Assembly: GCF_001187555.1 (NCBI RefSeq)
Contig: NZ_LFIJ01000001.1
Span: 522,169 to 586,168, forward strand
Reading direction: 5' to 3'
Source: Gilvimarinus polysaccharolyticus
GTDB lineage: Bacteria > Pseudomonadota > Gammaproteobacteria > Pseudomonadales > Cellvibrionaceae
Length of the DNA stretch: 64,000 nt
Part shown: positions 35,835-43,973 of the stretch, piece after piece
Layout of the letters: the number at the start of each line of letters is the position of its first letter
Numbering within the stretch: position 1 is the first letter of the stretch
Notes under the pieces: generated by a model
The model's database searches: none
The model's input: the letters and a program-made list of their open reading frames with translations, nothing else
Told to the model about the DNA's origin: nothing
Translations under genes and position numbers: made by a program

Positions 35835-38178
35835 TTACCGTTAGTTGGTAGTGTTTGCCGGCTTCTAGACCAGTAATACGATTACTGTTTTGCAGCACGT
35901 TATCCAACCATATTTGTACACCGTGGCTTTCAGTTGTGCGGGTATAGCTGACCTCTAGCTTGGCGCCGCGAAAATCCCGAGTCACCTGGGCGCTGGGCCA
36001 ATCGGCGGGCAGTTGAGGCGTTATGCATAAACTGTCGCCATCGCCCTTTAAGCCCAGTAATCCTTCGATCACCGTGCGATACACCCAGCTGACTGTGCCG
36101 GTATTGAACAATTGGCTAGAGCGTCCAGCTGTGCGTGGGTATTGATGATAAGCGCCGCGATAATAGTTGGGGATATACACCGGCATCTGGCCGCGCTGCG
36201 TAAAATCTTCGAGATCTGGCCCCGGTATCATTTGCCGTAATAGCTTATAGGCGCGTTCGGTCTCACCAATACGGTACAAGCTAAAAATATAAAAAATAGC
36301 GGCGTGGTTGTACACTGAGCCGTTTTCGGCCGAGCCCGGATGTTTTTGCGTTACTCGCCCAACATCATCACGCATGGCAGTATAAGCGGGCGCTAACATG
36401 GCAACGCCATAGGGAGTTTCTAGTTGTTCTTCCACTGCATTGAGCATTTTTTCACGCTGCTCATCAGAGCAAGTGCCAGCCAAGATGGCCCAGCTTTGAG
36501 GGTTAAGAAAAATGCGCCCCTCGTGATCTTTGCTGATACCAAACACGACATTGTCGTCGGTAATGCCACGCCCGTACCAATCGCCGTCCCATAAGTGTTG
36601 GTTGACGGCTGCATTGATGGTGTTGGCACCTGCTCTGAAACGCTCGACTAAATCTGTGTGATTATTTGTCTCGCAAATATCGGCCCACAAGTTGAGCGCG
36701 TAGGCGGTAGCCACCGATAACCAACCCGAAACACCTTTGCCTTTGTAGCCCACCATGTTCATCGGGTCACACCAATCGCCCTGAGCGATATAGGATAAGC
36801 CGCGTTCGTCACGCGCGGCTAACAACCAGCTCATGGCGTTGCTGATGCGCTCAAGTAGGCTTAGGGTTACACCATCGGTGCCGGTGATTTGTTCGGTTAA
36901 AATTGTGTTGTCACCGGTTTCATCTAAATACGCTTGCAGGCACACCGGCAACCATACGCAGTGATCGGTATGGGGGATTTGATTAATGTATTTTAGCTCG
37001 GCTTCTGCGTGCAGCAAGATACCGTCGGGCATAGCGCCGGAGGCTTCTTGCTGGCTGAGAGCATGTAAAAAGGCGGCGCGTGTGACTTCGGGCTTAATGT
37101 AGCTCATGCCCATATTGTCTTGCAGGTAGTTGCGAGTTTGCGGGTCGGTGCTTAGCCGGTTGACATCGCCGTGGTAAAACACTTGGCGGGCGAGCCAGTG
37201 GTTAACAAAGTTATTAAGCCCTGCATCGGGTGTTTGTATTTGCAGGACGCCACTGCCCGAGGCAATGTAGTCGGCGTATTCTGCGCGAGCTTGGGCAAAG
37301 CCTTCGGCGGACAAATAACGCGCGCGAATTTGGCTAATCTCGGCGTCGTCGAGCGCGGGGCCAAATGCTAAACGATAGGTCTGTTGTTCGTTGGCGGCCA
37401 GTGCTAAACGGTATTGCAGCGCCGCGAGTGGGGTCTCATAGCGGGCGTCGTCGCAGGGCAGTTGCTCTTGCTGTAAGGCGTCTGGGTTATGCAGGCCGCC
37501 TTCGCCTTCAAAGGCCTCACGCTGTACTTGCCAAGCGCTCGGGTCGCGCTCGTGCAGCAAATAGGTTTTGTCTTTAAAGTGGCGGTTTTTAAAGTAGTCG
37601 GGATATTTTTGGTAAGGGGTAACACAGCTGGCGACAATGGCGCCTAGGTCTGGGCGATACTCGGCGCTTTGGTTCATCCAGCTCATAAAGCCCGGTGTAA
37701 AGTAGGGGTACAGGCTAATGTTGCGCGCTACATCTGAGAGGTTGGTTACCGAAATTTCCCATAGCTCGACGACGTCCTCGACAGGTAGTGCCACGCGAAT
37801 GTTGATTTCTAGCTCTTTTATAACCACTCGCCAGCTAATGTCGGTTTTACCAGCCGAGAAGGTGAAGCTGTCGTAGGGTGCACGCACCGGCTCGTAAGGG
37901 GCCGAGAAAATCTCGCCGGTATCTTCATCCTTTAGGTAAAAAAAGCGGCCGGGGTGGTGAGCATAATAAGGCTGCTCTGGCTGCATAAATGTTTTTGCTT
38001 CTAGGTTGGGCGCATAGGCGTATTTAGCCGGCTCAGGCTGCATAAACTGGGCCACGGCAAAGCCTCGGCAGTTTATTTGCACCATCATGTTTTTGTTCCA
38101 CAAAAACCCTGCCGCGCGCGGCATTAACACGGGACTGGTTAGATGGTATGACGCACCATCATCGGCGGGAAAAAGCAT
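35821..38178 (-). CDS. GH94 phosphorylase, probably cellobionic acid phosphorylase
   Basis: A 785-residue cytoplasmic enzyme of family GH94: N-terminal beta-sandwich (about 15-280), helical linker, and (alpha/alpha)6 barrel (about 320-720). The catalytic acid is Asp471 in [14 protein letters not shown]94 enzymes split a beta-glucoside with phosphate, giving glucose 1-phosphate. Two points favour cellobionic acid (glucosyl-gluconate) over cellobiose. The neighbours are gluconokinase and a GntR-type regulator. Arg608 and Lys612 (GRVTQKHPG) also have the spacing, and within one residue the numbering, that I recall for the gluconate-binding Arg/Lys of the Saccharophagus degradans enzyme. Length also matches that enzyme. 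It is downstream of the symporter gene by 87 bases and probably co-transcribed. Confidence 0.85.
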   Translation of the reverse strand: MLFPADDGASYHLTSPVLMPRAAGFLWNKNMMVQINCRGFAVAQFMQPEPAKYAYAPNLEAKTFMQPEQPYYAHHPGRFFYLKDEDTGEIFSAPYEPVRAPYDSFTFSAGKTDISWRVVIKELEINIRVALPVEDVVELWEISVTNLSDVARNISLYPYFTPGFMSWMNQSAEYRPDLGAIVASCVTPYQKYPDYFKNRHFKDKTYLLHERDPSAWQVQREAFEGEGGLHNPDALQQEQLPCDDARYETPLAALQYRLALAANEQQTYRLAFGPALDDAEISQIRARYLSAEGFAQARAEYADYIASGSGVLQIQTPDAGLNNFVNHWLARQVFYHGDVNRLSTDPQTRNYLQDNMGMSYIKPEVTRAAFLHALSQQEASGAMPDGILLHAEAELKYINQIPHTDHCVWLPVCLQAYLDETGDNTILTEQITGTDGVTLSLLERISNAMSWLLAARDERGLSYIAQGDWCDPMNMVGYKGKGVSGWLSVATAYALNLWADICETNNHTDLVERFRAGANTINAAVNQHLWDGDWYGRGITDDNVVFGISKDHEGRIFLNPQSWAILAGTCSDEQREKMLNAVEEQLETPYGVAMLAPAYTAMRDDVGRVTQKHPGSAENGSVYNHAAIFYIFSLYRIGETERAYKLLRQMIPGPDLEDFTQRGQMPVYIPNYYRGAYHQYPRTAGRSSQLFNTGTVSWVYRTVIEGLLGLKGDGDSLCITPQLPADWPSAQVTRDFRGAKLEVSYTRTTESHGVQIWLDNVLQNSNRITGLEAGKHYQLTVIIGR

Positions 38179-38265
38179 AATGACCTCGTAAAAAAAAGAG
38201 CGCCCGCATAGTGGCGACGCTCAAGCAAAAGTTTTAATCAGAAAGTTAAGCAGTAACTAGTGGCG

Positions 38266-39897
38266 CTACGATGACTGTTTGCGCAAACTTAACTCTTGTT
38301 GAATGTTGGCCAGCTTGTCGCCGGTTAGATCGTAAAAAAACAAGGCGATAATGGCGATAAGCGCAAAAACACCGGGTGCTAATGTTTGCATATAGACAAT
38401 GCCGTCTAGCGAAGCATTGTTTTGTACTTGGTTGGCTTCGTAACCCAGCATTGCCAATACCGACAACATAAGCGCCGAACCTGCGGCACTGCCTAGCTTT
38501 TGTGAGAAGGTGGTGGCAGAGAACGTCATGCCGGTAGCGCGGCGACCGGTCTTCCATTCGTTGTAATCGGCGACGTCGGCGTACATTGCCCAAGTGATAG
38601 GCGCCTTGGGACCAAGCGCTAAGCTTATTAAAATACTGAGGGCAAACATCCAAAGTATTTCGTTGGGCATTTCGGCGCTGTCTAATACCGAGCCATCTTG
38701 GCGAGTTTTTATGACGCTGATGGTTTCGTTTTCTAATTCCGATAGGTCAAGCGTAGGAGCAGTATTTTCGAGCTCGGTGCGATCTTTTATGATCCAAAAA
38801 ACTTTTTCGTAATGGGTCCAAGTATAAGTGTCGCCCGGTTGGTGTGCTTCACCTAATAAATCATGCGCTTCAACCGTGGTGCGCTCGGTCTGGTTTACAT
38901 CAACCACGCCTAAAGCGTCGGGCTTGGGCACAAACGAAAACGCAAAACACAATAGGCTGACTATGCCCATCAAGATCATCAGTAGTTTTACTTTTTCTAC
39001 GTAGCGGGTCAGGGTGGAGGCCGACATGGCGCCAATCATTAACCCTAATACTTGCAAGCCGACAAAGGTGCCTAGTAGATCTGGACGCTCGACAAAATAC
39101 TTAAAGTAATAAGTGGCAGAGCTGCCGCGTAGTGTGAAGGTGGTCATAATAACCATGGCCAATATAAAGATAATAATCCACGGTTTGCACACTAGCAGAT
39201 TTTTTAAATCTTCTAGTGGTTTAGATTCTTGCTCGGGCGGTGGGGCGATTCGCTCCTTGGTGGTGGCAAAGGTAATCACAAATAAGATAGAGGCTACCAC
39301 CGCATAAATGCTCATGGTTATCTGCCAGCCTAAGGGGCTGTTGCGATCGCCGCCACCAAAATACTCCGCTAAGTCGGGGGTGGCTGCGCCGACAATAATG
39401 CCGGTAAAGTAAGCAAAGAAAAACCGAGTACTGTTAAGGGTGTTGCGCTCTTGTGGGTCGGCCGTTAACACCGCCGATAGCGAGTTGTAAGGCATGTTAA
39501 GGATGGTGTAAGTCAGCATCAATATCATGTAAGTGGCATAGGCCCAAATAAGCTTGCCACTCTCGCCAAGGTCGGGGGTGGTCATGGTGAGCAGACCTGC
39601 GCCCATCATGGGTAAGGTGCCAAACAAGAGGTAGGGTCTAAACTTGCCCCAGCGAGTTTTGGTTCTATCGGCAATCGCGCCCATGGCGGGATCGGTAAAG
39701 GCGTCGACAATTTTGGTGATGGTTACCATGGTGGCAGCGGCTGCGGCCGAAATACCAAACACATCGGTATAAAAGAAGATTAAATAAGAGCCGATAATCG
39801 CCCAGTAAAAATTAAACCCAGCGTCGCCTAAGCCGTAGCCAATGCGCTCGCGCCAGGTTAGCTTGGCTAGTCTGTCGTTGGATGCTTGCTGTAACAC
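38266..39897 (-). CDS. GPH-family sugar:cation symporter (MelB-like), probable cellobionate importer
   Basis: A 543-residue inner-membrane carrier of the glycoside-pentoside-hexuronide family. The hallmark helix-I to loop 2-3 stretch is present: YGLGDAGFNFYWAIIGSYLIFFYTD (from residue 21; acidic and aromatic cation-site residues) and DAFTDPAMGAIADRTKTRWGKFRPYL (about 65-90). About 88 extra residues lie between helices near 324-412 (polar, with several acidic residues and tryptophans), making it longer than the usual 450-480. It is the first gene of an operon with the GH94 phosphorylase, and a perfect LacI-type operator sits 100 bases upstream. Transport of cellobionic acid or a related disaccharide is inferred from this setting. 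Confidence 0.88.
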   Translation of the reverse strand: MLQQASNDRLAKLTWRERIGYGLGDAGFNFYWAIIGSYLIFFYTDVFGISAAAAATMVTITKIVDAFTDPAMGAIADRTKTRWGKFRPYLLFGTLPMMGAGLLTMTTPDLGESGKLIWAYATYMILMLTYTILNMPYNSLSAVLTADPQERNTLNSTRFFFAYFTGIIVGAATPDLAEYFGGGDRNSPLGWQITMSIYAVVASILFVITFATTKERIAPPPEQESKPLEDLKNLLVCKPWIIIFILAMVIMTTFTLRGSSATYYFKYFVERPDLLGTFVGLQVLGLMIGAMSASTLTRYVEKVKLLMILMGIVSLLCFAFSFVPKPDALGVVDVNQTERTTVEAHDLLGEAHQPGDTYTWTHYEKVFWIIKDRTELENTAPTLDLSELENETISVIKTRQDGSVLDSAEMPNEILWMFALSILISLALGPKAPITWAMYADVADYNEWKTGRRATGMTFSATTFSQKLGSAAGSALMLSVLAMLGYEANQVQNNASLDGIVYMQTLAPGVFALIAIIALFFYDLTGDKLANIQQELSLRKQSS

Positions 39898-39997
39898 AGT
39901 TTACCCTCGCAATTATTATCATAGGCTTGCCGCTAGATTGCAGCAGGCTTGGCCTGGCGGTCAAAATATGAATATACGTTGGCCGTGTGGCGAACGG

Positions 39998-40013
39998 ATG
40001 ATAGCGCTATCAT
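39998..40013. promoter_or_regulatory. Perfect palindromic operator upstream of the symporter-GH94 operon
   Basis: ATGATAGCGCTATCAT is a 16-base perfect palindrome with the central CG and TG...CA edges of LacI-family operators, and resembles the GntR operator form. It lies 100 bases before the symporter ATG. A near copy (13 of 16) occurs between gntK and gntR at 34715-34730. Confidence 0.75.
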
Positions 40014-40124
40014 ATTGTTGTTTGAGATAAAAATCTACCCTATCGACAAAACAAGATGAGCCGAGGGGCTAATTAAGCGAGGGCTCTGCCCGCCCAAGCT
40101 GCTGGGCAGGGCGGTAGTGGGTGG

Positions 40125-40412
40125 TTAGGCGCTGCGTTTTAGGCGGTGTTTGGTTTTTTGTTCAGTGATTAATGCATCGTATTTAAGCCAAGCTTGCTCG
40201 ATGGGGTTGGTGGGGGCATTTTTCTGGCTAATGACTTTGACGGTGCGCATATCGGCTAGTGTTGGGTTAAGTACATCGTTGTTAAGCAGGGCGACAATGA
40301 GTGTGCCATGCTTTTTTACTAGTCGAGCCTGTGCACTGCTTAGTGCCTCTTGATTGTGGAGAGCGTGTAGCCCTTGAAAGGGCTGCTTTAGGTAGTGTTC
40401 GCGTGGCAGCAT
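40125..40412 (-). CDS. DUF413 family protein, MaoP-like
   Basis: A 95-residue basic protein. The pattern FQGLHALHNQEALSSAQARLVKKHG, then a loop, then NPIEQAWLKYDALI follows DUF413 (E. coli YifE/MaoP), in which a short EA-x-LLE-x-HG helix is followed by E-x-x-W-x-KY. MaoP works with the maoS site in organising the Ori macrodomain in E. coli; whether that holds here is unknown, and the overall similarity is modest. A TTG at 40442 would add ten residues; neither start has a clear ribosome-binding site, and the ATG at 40410-40412 is chosen for its position just before the conserved block. Confidence 0.55.
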   Translation of the reverse strand: MLPREHYLKQPFQGLHALHNQEALSSAQARLVKKHGTLIVALLNNDVLNPTLADMRTVKVISQKNAPTNPIEQAWLKYDALITEQKTKHRLKRSA

Positions 40413-40535
40413 GGCGGTTGGTCTCTGTGCTGTTTGTTTCAACAGAGTTATACGTTAGCTTTTTGATGGATTCGTGTCAGTTTGGTTAAAACTTTGTGGC
40501 AGCTGGCGCTGTAGATGTGTAGTGGGTTAATTGAG

Positions 40536-40573
40536 GGCACAAAAAAACCGGCCGAAGCCGGTTTTTTTGTGCC
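40536..40573 (-). terminator. Strong Rho-independent terminator of rpsT
   Basis: A 17-bp perfect stem, GGCACAAAAAAACCGGC with its complement, around a CGAA loop. GC-rich closing pairs at the loop are followed by seven T on both strands, so it can stop transcripts from either side. It lies 14 bases after the rpsT stop codon. Confidence 0.95.
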
Positions 40574-40586
40574 TGGAGCGCTTAGA

Positions 40587-40853
40587 TTAAGCGGCCAAGG
40601 CTTTGATTTTGCTGTTTAGGCGGCTCTTGTGACGAGCGGCTTTATTCTTGTGAATAATGCCTTTGTCAGCAATGCGATCAAGGACCGGAACAGCGGCATC
40701 GTAAGCGGCTTTAGCTTGTGCGGCATCACCGGCTTCAATGGCTGCGTCTACTTTCTTCAAGTAGGTGCGTGCCATAGAGCGCAGGCTAGCGTTATGCTTG
40801 CGAGCTTTTTCGTTTTGGCGTGCACGTTTTTTAGCTTGAGGTGAATTGGCCAC
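40587..40853 (-). CDS. rpsT: 30S ribosomal protein S20
   Basis: An 88-residue, highly basic primary 16S rRNA-binding protein that begins [20 protein letters not shown], the family signature, and ends NSKIKALAA. The start codon is GTG with AGGAG ten bases upstream. A non-ATG start is a known feature of E. coli rpsT, where it is tied to autogenous control by free S20, so the same control is plausible here. It is monocistronic: a strong terminator follows, and the sensor-kinase gene on the left-hand strand ends 105 bases upstream of it. Confidence 0.98.
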   Translation of the reverse strand: MANSPQAKKRARQNEKARKHNASLRSMARTYLKKVDAAIEAGDAAQAKAAYDAAVPVLDRIADKGIIHKNKAARHKSRLNSKIKALAA

Positions 40854-40958
40854 CGAGTTGCTCCTATTGATTACTGCGTATCTGAAATAAGTATGAATAT
40901 GAAAGACGCGGCATTTTACCTAGTTTAGGCTGTATGTCAACTGCTGTCGTCTTGCAAA

Positions 40959-43199
40959 TTAGTTGGGTTGCCGTTGGGCAAACATTCCTGGGCTACGGGC
41001 AGGCAGTTCTATTAAAAAACAAACCCCCGTAGGCGTGTTTTGTGCCCGAGCTCGGCCCTGATGGCTGCGTGCGATAAGTTCGACAATATACAGCCCTAAA
41101 CCCAAATGCACCCGCCCATGGTTGCTACTGTTAATGCTGCTGTGACGTGATGAGGTGAGTGAGTTAAATAGCTGCCCTTCAAGCGAGGCCGGCAGTTCCG
41201 GGCCGGTGTTATTTACGCTTAAGCGATAGCTTGGGCCCCACTCGGCATCTTGGCTTAGCTCTAAGTGCAGCTCGATGGGAGTCTCTGGCGGGCTAAAATC
41301 GGTGGCGTTATCGACCAGCTTATCCAGCAGTTGCACCAATAGCTCGGGTACCGCTAGGGTGCGGTAAGCGTCGGCCGCAGCTGGGGCGATGGTGTGGTTG
41401 AATTGATGTGTGGGGTAGGCGCTGCGGTAGGCTTCGGTCATCTCGCTCAGCAGCTGCCCGAGGTCAATCGGCTGCGGCTCGCTTGCGCGAATGCTCGCCT
41501 CGACTCGGTCGGCTTCGCTCATGGCGGTAATGATGGCGCTTAAACGCTCGCTGCCAAGGCGTGCCCGCTTAAGGTAAACAGGCAGCTGGCTGTTGTTGGC
41601 GCCGTCCATATTGTCGAGCGACGAGCGCACAATGGCCAGCGGGGTGCGCAGCTCGTGAGATAACTTACCGGTGAGGCTTTTAAGGTAGTCGGTATGGCCG
41701 TGTACTTGTGTTAAGAGTGTGCGGTATTGGCTGGCAAGATCGGCCAGCTCGTCGTTTAAGCGGTAGTGTGGCCATAACTCAAGTACCTCGCCAAGGGGTT
41801 GGGCTTGAGCGGCGTTGGCGGCTCTTGATAGCCGCCGAATACGCGCCGAGAGCCAGCTGGCGTAACCAATAAGCACCAGTATTAACAGTGCTCCACTGAG
41901 CGCGCTCACCCAAGCTAAGTGCCCGAGCGTGGCGTGGCCCAAGCCCTGCCAAGGCTGTAAACGTTGCTCGACCATTACGGTGCCGGCCAGTTGCGACTCT
42001 ACGGCGCCAGCATCGGGCCAATCGAGGTACAGCGGTACAGCGACGCTGGCAATGTCGTCATTGCCAGCGCGATACCAGAGGCTACTGTTGTCTATATTGG
42101 TACTTTTGGCGGCATCGCTGACATTGTGATGGTTAATCTCTGGCAGCAGCGGTCGGCCATTGTGGACCGGTTGCCATGGCGCGAGGGTGCGGCGTCGGCC
42201 AGCAAAATCCAATAACCATTGTGTTACCCAGCTGCGCTGTGGCGCTAGCGACTCTAGCTGGCCTGCCTGCGCCACTTGCCAGCCCTGTCGGTCGGTGACG
42301 ATAAAGCGCTTGCCGGGAAGGGCGAACACCTTTAATGCTTCACTGAGCTCATGATTCTGGCGAATAAGCCTGCCCTCGGTGCCGGGCAATACGCCGGCAT
42401 CGGGACCGCCTGCAACACTCGCCCATTGGCCGGCGGTGCCGATGGCGCTTGGTGTGGCATTGCCATCGTTGGCAATAGCCGATAGTGCAAAGTGAGGCTC
42501 GGCCATGTCGAGCGGCATGCGCAGCTCTACCTGATAGCCCGCATCGGTATCGCGCCAGAATCCCCGAATGCGATAATCCGGTCGGATTTTTCCGTGGTCG
42601 TCGCGGTAGACGGCTTGCACTCGTCCGGGTGTGTCGGCACGAATGGCGTAGTAGCGGTTGCCCATGCCTTTTTGTTGATTGGCAATAATTAGGTGATTGC
42701 CACTGGCGAGGTTGTTGCTGTCGGGCTGATGATAGTGGCGTTTGGTGCCCTCGACCTCGACCAGTAAAAATAGGCTCTCGCCGTGAGTGCCGGCAGTAAG
42801 GTGTAAGCTGAAATTGTTGTGCGGCTCGTGATTTGCGGTGCTGTGGTTGGAGAGTGTGCTCGATGTTTGTTGGTCGAGCGCAGCGGCTGTAAATTGTCTG
42901 GACGTTAGTCCATAAATGCCCCAGTCGTCAGTGTAGCCGTCTATTATGGGGGGCGAGGCAAGTGGATGTGCGTAAATCTCCCGCTCGGAGTCAAGGCTCG
43001 CGCGGTTGCTAAGTTGGGCGGCGTTAAGCAGCGTAGCATCGGCCCCCAAGCGTGCCGCTACGGCAAGGGCGGTGGCATTAAGGGCGCGAACTTGCCCCTC
43101 GCGCAGCAGGCGGTCAAACACCTGTAGGTATTGTCCCAGCGCCCAGGGCAGCAGTAATGCGATCAAGCTAACCAATGCCAGCTGGCGGCGTAGCTTCAT
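40959..43199 (-). CDS. pdsS: Sensor histidine kinase of the proteobacterial dedicated sortase type, with CBM9/DOMON-like sensor
   Basis: A 746-residue membrane kinase. One helix (about 8-26), then a periplasmic region of about 400 residues, a second helix (about 435-458), HAMP-like linker, HisKA with the phospho-acceptor His515 in GKLSHELRTPLAI, and a HATPase domain (LVDKLVDNATDFSPP; GRVHLGLGLYIVELIARSHQG). The periplasmic part contains PPIIDGYTDDWGIYG and LFLLVEVEGTKRHYH, the shape of a CBM9/DOMON-type carbohydrate-binding fold. This architecture fits the kinase of the proteobacterial dedicated sortase system. The frame is open to 43253, but the ATG at 43199 lies just after the regulator stop and starts a proper membrane helix. 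The sortase, target and PdsO-like protein usually found nearby are absent here. Confidence 0.8.
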   Translation of the reverse strand: MKLRRQLALVSLIALLLPWALGQYLQVFDRLLREGQVRALNATALAVAARLGADATLLNAAQLSNRASLDSEREIYAHPLASPPIIDGYTDDWGIYGLTSRQFTAAALDQQTSSTLSNHSTANHEPHNNFSLHLTAGTHGESLFLLVEVEGTKRHYHQPDSNNLASGNHLIIANQQKGMGNRYYAIRADTPGRVQAVYRDDHGKIRPDYRIRGFWRDTDAGYQVELRMPLDMAEPHFALSAIANDGNATPSAIGTAGQWASVAGGPDAGVLPGTEGRLIRQNHELSEALKVFALPGKRFIVTDRQGWQVAQAGQLESLAPQRSWVTQWLLDFAGRRRTLAPWQPVHNGRPLLPEINHHNVSDAAKSTNIDNSSLWYRAGNDDIASVAVPLYLDWPDAGAVESQLAGTVMVEQRLQPWQGLGHATLGHLAWVSALSGALLILVLIGYASWLSARIRRLSRAANAAQAQPLGEVLELWPHYRLNDELADLASQYRTLLTQVHGHTDYLKSLTGKLSHELRTPLAIVRSSLDNMDGANNSQLPVYLKRARLGSERLSAIITAMSEADRVEASIRASEPQPIDLGQLLSEMTEAYRSAYPTHQFNHTIAPAAADAYRTLAVPELLVQLLDKLVDNATDFSPPETPIELHLELSQDAEWGPSYRLSVNNTGPELPASLEGQLFNSLTSSRHSSINSSNHGRVHLGLGLYIVELIARSHQGRARAQNTPTGVCFLIELPARSPGMFAQRQPN

Positions 43200-43201
43200 A
43201 C

Positions 43202-43897
43202 CTATGGCGCCTCGCGCCAGCGGTAACCCATGCCATAGGCGGTTTGAATGCAATCAAAGTCGCGGTCGTGTTGGTTAAATTTGCGTCTAATGCGCTTGAT
43301 GTGCGAGGTGATGGTGTTGTCATCCAGCACGACGTTGGCGGCATCCATCAGTTGCTGGCGATTTTTAACATGGCCGGGGTGTTGCGCTAGCGAGTGTAAA
43401 ATCCAAAATTCGGTAACGGTTAAATCGATGGACTGCTCTTGCCAGTGCACGCTCATGCGTGAGGTGTTAATGCGCAGCTCACCGCGGCTTATGGTGTCGT
43501 TGGCGCGGGCCGGTTGACGCAAGGCGTCGATGCGCCTAAAGAGTGCGTTAATACGCGCTAGCATGTGGGCTTGACCGATATCTTTGGTGAGGTAATCATC
43601 GGCGCCTAAGCGCAACCCAGAGATCACATCAAACTCATCGTTACGGGCGGTTAAAAACATAATAGGGAGCTCGGGCGCGCGGCTGCGCAACTCGCGGCAC
43701 AGTTCAAATCCGCCTTCTACGTCATCGCCTAGGCCGACATCGATAATAGCCAAGTCGGGCAGAGCGATGGCAAATGCTGCGGTGGCGCTGGGGCGATCTA
43801 GGTAATGGTTAACCCGATAACCCAGCCGAGTTAAGGCGTCGCGGTAGTTGTCGGCAATGGTCTGTTCGTCTTCTACAATGGCGATGGTGCGGGCCAT
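43202..43897 (-). CDS. pdsR: OmpR-family response regulator of the proteobacterial dedicated sortase type
   Basis: A 231-residue two-domain regulator. The receiver (1-120) has the acidic pair in VEDEQ, the phosphorylated Asp53 in AIIDVGLGDD, Thr in FLTARN and Lys in YLTKDI. A winged-helix DNA-binding domain follows (about 135-230; TVTEFWILHSLAQHPGHVK and HIKRIRRKF). The run DDVEGGFELCRELRSRAPELP and the FLTARNDEFDVISGLRLGADDYL segment are characteristic of the response regulator paired with the dedicated-sortase kinase. The kinase starts two bases after its stop, so both are one transcript. It is divergent from the DUF3592 gene, with a 76-base shared upstream region. Confidence 0.83.
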   Translation of the reverse strand: MARTIAIVEDEQTIADNYRDALTRLGYRVNHYLDRPSATAAFAIALPDLAIIDVGLGDDVEGGFELCRELRSRAPELPIMFLTARNDEFDVISGLRLGADDYLTKDIGQAHMLARINALFRRIDALRQPARANDTISRGELRINTSRMSVHWQEQSIDLTVTEFWILHSLAQHPGHVKNRQQLMDAANVVLDDNTITSHIKRIRRKFNQHDRDFDCIQTAYGMGYRWREAP

Positions 43898-43973
43898 AGA
43901 TTTCTCGGCAGTAAAGAATATTGGCTAAAGATGGTATCTTAAAAAGATAACAGAATACAAAGAGGAATCGGCA

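Noticed and set aside
38246-38653. 135-residue minus-strand ORF at the 3' end of the symporter gene
   Set aside because: It is an alternative frame inside the GPH transporter, with Arg-rich, non-conserved translation.
40629-40844. Plus-strand ORF over rpsT
   Set aside because: It is antisense to ribosomal protein S20 and without independent support.
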